NCBI GenBank assembly: GCA_029204225.1
Contig: CM055113.1
Span: forward strand, 32,863,363-32,927,362
Reading direction: 5' to 3'
Origin: Diphasiastrum complanatum
Taxonomy: Eukaryota; Streptophyta; Lycopodiopsida; Lycopodiales; Lycopodiaceae
Length of the DNA stretch: 64,000 nt
Part shown: in pieces, positions 56,421 to 64,000 of the stretch
How the letters are laid out: the number at the start of each line of letters is the position of its first letter
Position numbering within the stretch: the stretch's first letter is position 1
Position numbers and translations under genes: made by a program
The notes under the pieces: generated by a model
The model's input: the letters and a program-made list of their open reading frames with translations, nothing else
Database searches by the model: none
Told to the model about the DNA's origin: nothing

Positions 56421-57309
56421 TTAGTCAATTGAATGGGGAACATCTGTTGGAATATATTTACTTAAATATGGCAAGTACATATCTACATCCTTATGCGTAA
56501 TGCTAGCCGAGTTCATCTTGACACAAAATCCTTTAACAATATTATCTACAGATCTCTTAATAGAGATCAGGTTTAAACTCCAATGCTCACTGCAAAATAA
56601 GATAGAAATTCCATTAGCTGCAATTCTGAGAACTATTTCCATTGATAATGCCAATGATAAAGCATTAAACAGTAAGAAGCATTTAACATATCATACTTGG
56701 TATGATAAGGCACGAGCAGATATTTTGTTGCTGGTGTGAATCCACTAGTCAGACACTGTGACAAAGTGTCATGATTTTCCTTGAAGGCCTGAAGCAAAAA
56801 GTTACTGAGCACCAGCAATTCATTGGATGAATCTCTTGCAATGCCATATTGCAAGACTGTAATCCCAGACTTTATCACATGATCACAGATAGAAGCCCGT
56901 CTAATTTTGAGATCCAAACAATCAACAACTCTATAATTTATACTAAAGTGAAGTTCCTCTATTCTAAAACAAAATGGAATACCAATTCTATCTACAGCAT
57001 TGGCTATGTTCTTCTCAAATTTAAGATAATCATCAGAATCTATATATGTATAAAGATTTGAACGAAGAGGAGGAGGTGGATGTGCAGTATAGTATCCAAA
57101 ATCGATGTAGCTATATTTACAACCTTATCTAAGACAACATTATCTACATTTCCATCGGGGTTATGTTGCACAAAATCGGTGGTATTTGCCCTCCTTAGCT
57201 TCTTCTGGGCTCTCTTGGGGGCTGCCTGCTTCTTAGGGCGCTTGGTAGGAAGGTCAGACCTATCTAGAGGAACAGGTCTGTCTAGGAGCAGCAGGCTGAG
57301 ACATGTGTA
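56421..57309 (-). pseudogene. unidentified protein gene with basic N-terminal region, broken frame
   Basis: The minus strand from about 57309 codes, in segments of different frame, for a protein of roughly 290 residues. First comes a basic segment TKRPKKQAAPKRAQKKLRRA (57225-57166), which resembles a nuclear or nucleic-acid-binding signal. Next is a long frame from about 57122 to 56633 containing HFSINYRVVDCLDLKIRRAS and GITVLQYGIARDSS, then a frame to 56421 ending in SKYIPTDVPHSID. Frame changes occur near 57080-57120 and 56650-56700. I do not recognise the family. It lies head-to-head with the + strand frames that start after 57503. It may be of mobile or viral origin, which I cannot show. 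Confidence 0.4.
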
Positions 57310-57375
57310 ACTTGCAAAATCTCTCCCTCCTCCTCATCAGTAACTGAAAATCCCTAGGCACTAATAAACACGAGA

Positions 57376-57503
57376 CACATGTCCTTGTGTCATTTCACAC
57401 GTGTCCAGGTGTCACCTCACACGTGCCAGCACCTGCGAATCAATTGGGAGTGAACACGTGTCCGTTGACCGTTGACCGCACGTGTGAAGATTCACTATAA
57501 AAG
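57376..57503 (+). promoter_or_regulatory. compact promoter: four G-boxes, tandem W-boxes and TATA box
   Basis: Four CACGTG boxes lie at 57398, 57420, 57455 and 57479. Two TTGACC W-box cores lie at 57465 and 57472, seven bases apart, between the third and fourth G-box. TATAAAAG follows at 57496-57503. An ACATGT at 57377 is a near-G-box. The order and spacing are those of a plant core promoter reading to the right; G-boxes are bound by bZIP/bHLH factors and W-boxes by WRKY factors. The boxes also lie just upstream of the divergent minus-strand gene, so a bidirectional role is possible. The leader that follows repeats GTGCGCGATC-like phrases near 57560, 57610, 57655 and 57700. Confidence 0.7.
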
Positions 57504-57718
57504 ACACGAAACCCAATTATTTTTTAGTTTTTTTCTTTCCTTGGATTTCACGGCATATCGCTCTTGTGCACGCGCTTTGTTGTACATCTTATTCCTCAAT
57601 TTTTACTTGCGCACAAGTGCGATATTTAGGTGCTACCTGCCGTACATATCCCTCTTGTGCGCGATCTTTACAATTAGTTTTTTTTCGTTTTGTCTCCCTC
57701 GTGCACAGGTGCGATCTC

Positions 57719-59151
57719 TGTCATAGTACCACGGCCTCTTTCTCAGGATCTACACGAGATTCAGGCCTAAGTTCATTTTTTATTGAGTTTGGGATTACTG
57801 AAAATCTAGACTACTTCCATAGCCTATTTAGGCCATATTTACATGTTTTCAAGACTGCACAACCCAATTCTGACATATTTTATGAGCATTATCTTAGATT
57901 CAAGGATATACTCAATAAACCTGCTATCTCTATAGGTTCACTCTCGTACATGCATTATACTGATCTTGTTCATTTCTTCCCACTTTTCAGACAGAGACTA
58001 GATAGAATGTTCTCCAAATTGTTTGATCTTTTTAAAAGCAGTTCAATGTGTCCTTACTACAACAAAAAATGTTGATTGGTTGAATACCAGAGTGGTTTCG
58101 TAATTTTCCTGTTAGTTTAGATCCCGGATGATGAGGAAGTTTCTGTTGCTGATCCTCATATTGCATCATCCTCTGTTCAGTCATCTATTAAGGATATCAG
58201 TCACTTCCTAATCAACACCCCTGATAAGGATAGTGACTTTATTGATGTAAATACTGATGTGCTCTGGGATTCTCTTATTGGCCAGAATACATCTGCTGAT
58301 GAATCGATCCCTATAGATGAGTCTAAATGTCTTTTCAATTTGCCAGTATATTATATAAATGACGATGTATATCTTACTACAGCTGATTTATGTCAGTTTT
58401 TTTACTATTGTGAAGATGAGGTGCTATGTTTATTATCCGACATCATTTTTGAATTCTCTGACTTTGTAGATTTTGAAACAGATGACCTTGTTGCTAGAAT
58501 TGATTATGATGATGAGGAGGGACTTATGATCGATGAAGAAGGCTTGACTAGGACTTTAACAAATACTGTTGAGCATGGACGAGGCAGACCATCCGATGAA
58601 GAATTCACGACATTTCAATCCCAGATGGGCTCCCTCGTCCATCATTAATGCATTTCACAGATGATTCTACTTCAGTAGGTGGTCATAATATTGATCATCC
58701 CGATCTGGTTGTTGTTGATGTTGAAGAATGTGTAAGTGTTTAAACTTCCTTGCATTAGAATGTTCTTAACTGCTGAATGTATTTTTTTTTAACATATTTC
58801 TTATTGCAAGATGCTCTCATAATTGATGACTTTGCTGCGAGACGAGGTGGTTACAGACAACATGCATCCTCGTTTCAAAGGGATAGTGGACTTGGCCACT
58901 ATCTTAGGCATTTTTTGAAGAATGAGATCTGTATTGCTCATTCAAAGCTGAGCCCAGTTGGGGAGAGTCTGATATTGGCAATTAAAGCTTTATCATTTAA
59001 TCTAGGAGAACATAGATTTGTTAAGACAAATAAGATCATTTCTATCAAAAGATCTTATGTTTTGAACATTCTAGGTTTTATCGATGGGAATGTTCCTTTA
59101 AGGAGCTCCCATTATTCATTGTACTCTACTTATATTGAACTCATCTATTAG
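57719..59151 (+). pseudogene. unidentified protein gene downstream of the G-box promoter
   Basis: Coding-like segments follow each other: 57719-58075 (SSFFIEFGITENLDYFHSLF; SLSYMHYTDLVHFFPLF), 58114-58648 (acidic; LPVYYINDDVYLTTADLCQF) and 58805-59151 (DFAARRGGYRQHASSFQRDS; KIISIKRSYVLNILGF). The first two may be joined by a short intron or a frame break near 58080-58113. Between the second and third there is a convincing splice pair, GTAAGT at 58731 and a T-rich tract ending TTGCAAG at 58810, preceded by a one-base frame change near 58620. I recognise no domain. The protein would be about 330 residues. It probably no longer works. Confidence 0.4.
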
Positions 59152-59706
59152 ATGCATACTCTAGCAAAGAATTTCTTCATGACAATACAGCCATAGAAGC
59201 TGATACACAAGCTGATAATGAATAGTGGATACTTTGTATTTTGTTATAATACAATCAATATATTTACATTGAGTACTTATCCTCTCTCTTGTTCCATGAA
59301 TTTGCAAGCAATTCTGAACATGTCATACGTTTACATTGAGTATTTCTCCTCTCTTGTTCTATGAATTTGCAAGCAATTCTGAACATGTCATGAATTGATG
59401 ACAGTGATGAATGAATGTCTTTGTTATCTTCTACTTATCAATCATCTAATTTTCTCTTCCTGTATGAACTTGCATGTTTTTCTAAACTTGTTGTATTGTG
59501 TGGACTTTGTGTAGTTTCATTTTTCATTGGTTCCTCCAAGTTGTGTATTTTGATGAAATGTTGTCCGTGCTTGCTAATGTGACTTCTCCATCCCTTGTGA
59601 TGACCAGACACTAAGGCTTCCATATGTGTTTGCAAAAAATGTTGTATGATCTCTTAGTATGTGTGCTGCAGATGTCAAAACCATAATGTCAATCTTATGT
59701 TAAGAT
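59152..59706. other. spacer with a duplicated phrase
   Basis: A phrase of about 60 bp including CTCTTGTTC(C/T)ATGAATTTGC is repeated at about 59270-59330 and 59330-59393, so this is probably a tandem duplication in the 3' flank. No gene is present. Confidence 0.45.
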
Positions 59707-60175
59707 TTAAATATATATAGAAAATTGAAAGCATCTTGAAGAATTTATACTAACCATATAATGAGTGATATGATCTTCTCCCCATGCTTTTGATACTGCA
59801 TCAACAAACTCAACACAAGTCCTTTGAACAACTTTCTTATCAGTATCAAAGTATTTATCTTTTCTTAGAATTGCAATCATACTATTAAACTTCTTCCATA
59901 CATCAACTTTTAGTACTCTAGTTTTGTCGCTCTTTTCAAAATCCTGAGTGGCAGCAATGATATCTGTCCAGATTGAGTGTTGAATATTAGAAGCCTTACT
60001 AGTATGATTTGATAGGAATCGACGTGCTTTTGCTCCCCCTATGCCTAATGAGTTATTGAGGAGAATGTGGGATGTGTCAAAGTGCTTGGATCTTGTAGAT
60101 ATAATGTTCCATCTGTCCACAAATCCAAGTTTTTCTTTCCTTCTATCATGTAACGAGAACGATCCTCAACAGATA
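59707..60175 (-). pseudogene. unidentified protein gene fragment
   Basis: An open minus-strand frame from about 60175 to 59707. It contains ISTRSKHFDTSHILLNNSLG, WTDIIAATQDFEKSDKTRV and RTCVEFVDAVSKAWGEDHIT, a helix-rich, charged protein. After HITHYM there is a donor-like ATG|GTTAGTATA, so the natural exon may end near 59757. At the 5' side the frame closes at about 60175, while other frames upstream look coding (SDDDIVSSTCGYP near 60240). Family unknown. It is the third member of the 56.4-60.2 kb group. Confidence 0.4.
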
Positions 60176-61526
60176 TTTGAATTCCTTTGCCTCCTCTTCT
60201 CTACAAAGGTGCCAAATCAATAGGGATATCCACACGTAGATGATACAATGTCGTCATCAGAAAAAACAATAGAGTAATCCGATGCATCAAAGTACTATGA
60301 ACAGATTCTATGAAGCAAAACAAAATACTCATCTTTGACTATACTGTACAATCAATCCAATCTCCATGCTTGTATGCTTGAATCAAAATTGGAAATGCCG
60401 CCCAATAGAATGTGAGGATGGCGTTCATTATTGGAGATGGCACCCATATTTCCATTCTCGTGGAAGGAATGCATATGCAAACATTTTGCTATTTTTCTTG
60501 ATTTGAATTTGGGGATGGCAGTCATATTCTAGATCCAGTGAAAAGATTGCCCTTTTCGTAACCAATGGAGGGAATGTTTTTGAATTTAGTCAAGTTATAC
60601 TGCGAACTGTTTACAGTTCTTAACTGTGACTGTAGACATTGTGGTTAGATCATTGGGAGTTGGGGAGGCCTCGGGAGCGGTGGGGGCAAGCAAATAAACA
60701 ATATTGTTTTTTTTATTTTGATATTTTTCTATATCCTAAATGGCATTCCTTAAATGGTTTTTTTGATATTGAAAACTCCTCTAATGATGTGTTTTGTAAA
60801 TCCATGGGTAGAAGCTTAAAATAATAAAATAATTTAAACTTAGACTTAAGAAACTTAAGCTTAGAAAGATTCTAAGTTATCTTAAGTCTCAAGTTAGAAA
60901 CTTCTAAAGTTCTAAGTTTTAAGTTCGAAGCTTTTTAGAAGCCTTAGAATGGCTAGTTTAGAACTAATCCCATAAGCTAGTGGATGCTTATGGAAGGCCC
61001 TCCTTGCTATGAGAGGAGAGGTATTTCTCATGTACACAACACTTTTGAGATTATGCTATCTTGCTCTCTATTTTTGGAGATATCTTGCTATTTCACTTGT
61101 GTTCTCTTTGGAAAGGTGCATAGCTTGAGGGAAGGTGCTCGGGCCTCCTCTTGCCTCCTTTTCATCGGTTTCTATTGTGGCATGTGTTTTATTTGGTTAT
61201 GTTTAGTTTAGCCGCAATATACATTTTCAATTCCCTTTGGGTGTTAGATTAGAATTAGTTAAACCTCTTGCTAGTTGGGTACCGCCTTAGCGAGGATTGT
61301 TATTATGTTGCACATGTGGTTAGTTGGGTACACCTTAGCCACACTTAATTAGTTGTATTTACATTTCAAGCACCAGTGGGTAAGCCTTGGTGTTCCCTTC
61401 CAGTTATTTATGTTCTTTATTTGAAAGCTTTTGTAGATCTTAGAAAGTGGACAAACCCATCTACCCTATATTACGCACAAACCTCTCATTAGATCTAGCC
61501 ACTTAACGAAGTAGAAATACTTCCAA
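60176..61526. other. intergenic sequence
   Basis: Contains a low-complexity CTTAAGTTT/AACTTAAG tract at 60830-60940 and two phrases TAGTTGGGTACC(G)CCTTAG-like near 61275 and 61322. No gene is recognised; the frame at 60984-61211 has no domain. Confidence 0.4.
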
Positions 61527-61652
61527 CACATGGCCACCATTGTATCAATGATACATATGCTAGGGGACATGATGACTTTCATATGCTAGGGGGTAGGATG
61601 ACTTTCGTCCAACTTCTATGGAAAGTCCTCGAATGATTGGCGTGTTGGTGAG
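61527..61652. repeat. direct repeat of about 125 bp, left copy
   Basis: Matches 62312-62437: ACATGGCCACCATTGTATCA, ATGATACATATGCTAGGGG, CTTCTATGGAAAGTCCTC and ATTGGCGTGTTGGTGAGAA are shared in order. The 660 bp between shows no coding signal. It could be paired ends of a small element. Confidence 0.6.
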
Positions 61653-62311
61653 AAATACCAGTAAGAAATTTATAGCGGGAGATACACTTTACTTTGTGAG
61701 AGTGTCTCTGCAGATCTCTGTAAATGGAATAATTTACAAGCACAAACACCTACAAACTTACAAACCCTCACTATAAAGAAGTGCAGTCTCAATAAAACTG
61801 ATTAGGAATAAATTAGTTCTTGGAATTTGTTTGAAACTCCTTGAATGATATCAACTTGATCTTATATTTGCAACAACTATACATCCTTATATCCCCATCA
61901 TTGAGTCATTTCTATCTATTTGAAGGTGTAACGTACCCTTGGTACCAAATCATGTACTATGTAGTTACCCATACTCCGTTATCCATTCTCAATTAGTAGT
62001 GTCGACAAGTTAGTAGTTAGTAGTCACTATGCTTTGCAATGAGTTTGAATTTTTTTTTTATGTCCCTACATGTTGTTTTCCCCCACCCCCAACGCACAGT
62101 TCCCAAAAAAACCCCAAAAAACAAAAACAAAAAAAAAAAAAATTGCGGCGTTCCACTCCCGAACACTGCAGAATTTTGGAATCGTTCCAAAACGGCATGC
62201 ATCTATGGACTTGACATGTATGCTAGAATCTTAAGGCTAAAGTAGGAGGATTATTTATCTACGCATCCTCCTAATTGATAGGGATAATCGTTTGTGCATG
62301 CTACTCAACGT

Positions 62312-62437
62312 ACATGGCCATCATTGTATCAATGATACATATACTAGGGGGCATCTGTGAAAGGATGTGTGAGTACAATGACTTTTCCTCCGACTTCTAT
62401 GAAAAGTCCTCAAACAATTGGCATGTTGGTGAGAATC
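62312..62437. repeat. direct repeat of about 125 bp, right copy
   Basis: Partner of 61527-61652, with an internal TGTGAAAGGATGTG stretch that differs. An A/C-rich homopolymeric tract at 62095-62142 lies between the copies. Confidence 0.6.
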
Positions 62438-62852
62438 TCTTATGCTCTCCTTGATGTCAGGATTCATGTTCCAATCAGCTGCATAAAGAGACAAACAAGA
62501 AAAATAAAGGGCATGCCAGCCCCACTTGCCCAATGCCATCTATGCTTAAGTTAGCTGATCATGGCTATGTTTCACATGGAATTTAATCCTTTGATACTTT
62601 GCTCAATTTTTCAAATAAGAATGGAATATTTGAATTTCAATTTAAATCTACTTGATTTCAATCTAATTGTAACTGTGGCCTGAACAATGCATGTTGTGTG
62701 CATTTTGAACCATGATGAAAGGGTGTGGTTACAGTTAAAGGAGACATCCTCCCCCCTTCCTTCAATGAGATTGAACTCCCTATAAGAAGCTATTTATTTG
62801 GCCTGCTTGCACTGCACTTCTTTTCATTTGACGAACTGTGCTACCTGGATAG
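62438..62852. other. spacer upstream of a short + strand frame
   Basis: No gene. CCCTATAAGAAG at about 62779-62790 is a possible TATA-like box 65 bp before the ATG at 62853. Confidence 0.3.
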
Positions 62853-63039
62853 TATGCGCACCAGAGCTCTGAGTTTCCCAACGTCTCCATCCCCCGCCAC
62901 GTCCTCGGCTTGTTTCAGATCCAAAACAAATAAGAAACTTCTGGAAGCATTCAGAGCAGAGCCAATGCTTCTGTCTGCCATTTCCAACGATAATATAGCC
63001 AATTTGTACGAAAGAGTTGACCTAATACTCATTCTGTAA
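62853..63039 (+). CDS. short frame with transit-peptide-like start, unrecognised
   Basis: Sixty-one codons starting MRTRALSFPTSPSPATSSAC. The first 25 residues are rich in Ser, Thr and Pro, with Arg but almost no acidic residues, as in plastid transit peptides. A helical segment LLEAFRAEPMLLSAISNDNI follows. It could be the first exon of a decayed plastid-protein gene. A minus-strand frame of 118 codons overlaps it and has no domain either. Confidence 0.25.
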
Positions 63040-63652
63040 TTGCACAGTTGCTCTTTGTTCACTGTAGATATGAAGACGGTAGTTGATAGTAGATTATAAA
63101 TAAATGGCAGACTAAGTTTTATACATGGCACACAAATTTCCATCAGAATCGTCGAGGATCTCCGATGAAATTGCTCATAGGAGATAGAAGCTAGCAACCA
63201 AGACTCCTCGACATTCTAAAACCTACCTGATGAAAGGTGTGATACTGCAGAAGCATATATGATATTTTCGGGCCAGATGACAAACTTAAAAGCAGGGCTC
63301 TAAGATTAAGGGCTCAACAATGATGAAGGATCTAATTATCTAACCTTGCAAAATTAATTTTGCTGAAAATTTCAAACGTGGCTGTGGTATCCACAAACGT
63401 AATGGATTCTTTGTGATGATTATGCCCATTTTTTTACCTTTTTAAAAAGCAGAAAATGCCATGGGCTTATTTAAAAAAAATTTGAAAAAAAAATGCGCAT
63501 CTGTCCGCGTCAGCTTGCCACATGGCAGTTTTTGACTGGTCCAAAAAAAGTCAGACTGCAGATTATGAACTAGGTAGCGGGTGTGAGCAGGCCCGCTACC
63601 CTCTGTAACAAGCAGCTTTCACGCACTGAGCCGCCCTGCTGCGAAGTGCGTT
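63040..63652. other. intergenic sequence before the terminal gag
   Basis: No gene. A-rich runs near 63470-63500. If the downstream gag belongs to an intact element, its LTR and PBS should be in this stretch, but no TGGTATCAGAGC is seen, so the element is probably truncated. Confidence 0.35.
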
Positions 63653-64000
63653 GAAGGCATCCATAAGTGCCTATCTTTTGGATTCTAGTGATCGATTGAA
63701 CTCTTCAAATTATTCAATTTGGAAGTTAAAAATGGAATCCATCCTTGTCATGGAAGATTTGATGGATATTGTAAATGGAGAGGAAGATGAGCCAATCCAT
63801 CCACAAGAAGCAACTAAATACAAGACAAGGTGCAAGATTGCACTCCATTGGAATAAAATGAATGTTGCAAATGATTTGCTCAAAGAAGTAGGAGCATGTA
63901 CCTCAGTACAAGAGGCTTGGGAGACTCTTCAAAAGATCTATGAGTCCAAGAATACCTCAAGATTATTTTTCCTCAAGAACCAAGTTCTTCAATGCTTCCA
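63653..64000 (+). pseudogene. Ty1/copia gag, 5' part, running off the window
   Basis: From 63653 an uninterrupted frame encodes ISAYLLDSSDRLNSSNYSIW, then MESILVMEDLMDIV and EAWETLQKIYESKNTSRLFF up to the last base. It is the same family as the gags at 27542 and 54224 but on the + strand. The codon where its relatives have ATG is AAG here (AAGGCATCC against ATGGCATCC), so the normal start is lost unless an upstream in-frame TTG is used. The remainder lies beyond 64000. Confidence 0.88.

Noticed and set aside
56421..60175. Assignment of the unknown gene group to a particular virus or transposon family
   Set aside because: Without a recognisable capsid, polymerase, transposase or replicase motif and without terminal repeats, the assignment would be a guess.
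62029..62245. Lys-rich frames on both strands near 62.1 kb
   Set aside because: They come from A-rich and T-rich homopolymer runs.

Overview
The window is nuclear DNA from a land plant with a large, retrotransposon-rich genome. The evidence is spliceosomal introns (GT-AG, two of them 3.7 and 4.4 kb), four Ty1/copia primer-binding sites of the initiator-Met-tRNA type, Ty3/gypsy relics, tRNA-like repeats, long GA/CT microsatellites, and a gene encoding a plant-specific XS domain. TE-stuffed introns and low gene density fit a fern or gymnosperm better than a compact angiosperm, but that is inference; the species cannot be named from this sequence.

Only one host gene looks intact. It has six exons on the + strand (36277-46798; all splice phases agree; 591 codons) and encodes an acidic N-terminus, an XS-type zinc finger, an XS domain, a long coiled coil and a C-terminal C3HC4 RING finger. 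Its two long introns hold Ty3/gypsy and Ty1/copia relics.

The rest is layered mobile DNA. 1-4184: a non-coding LTR element (1.2 kb LTRs, right copy complete) inserted in a copia integrase gene. 4.9-12.1 kb: a diffuse repeat family (five copies recognised) and a tandem array of tRNA-like units. 12237-15939: a complete copia-type element with target duplication atttt, gag only, and unrelated gene-like fragments between the PBS and gag. 16.4-17.7 kb: an intron-retaining gene relic with a possible BAH domain. 20.2-23.0 kb: two direct repeats enclosing an in-frame fusion of fragments resembling eIF4A-III and a plastid signal peptidase. 24448-29022: a complete 4.6 kb copia derivative with 701-bp LTRs, target duplication taaag and an intact gag-protease frame, but no reverse transcriptase. 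33.9-35.1 kb: a shortened gypsy relic. 48.7-54.2 kb: another copia element with 1.1 kb LTRs, broken pol and rearranged flanks. 63.65 kb to the end: the start of another copia gag, on the + strand.

56.4-60.2 kb holds a group of unrecognised coding remnants on alternating strands, with a compact promoter (four CACGTG boxes, two tandem TTGACC boxes and a TATA box) between the first two. This is the least explained part of the window. No rRNA, functional tRNA, CRISPR array or prokaryotic-type operon was seen.
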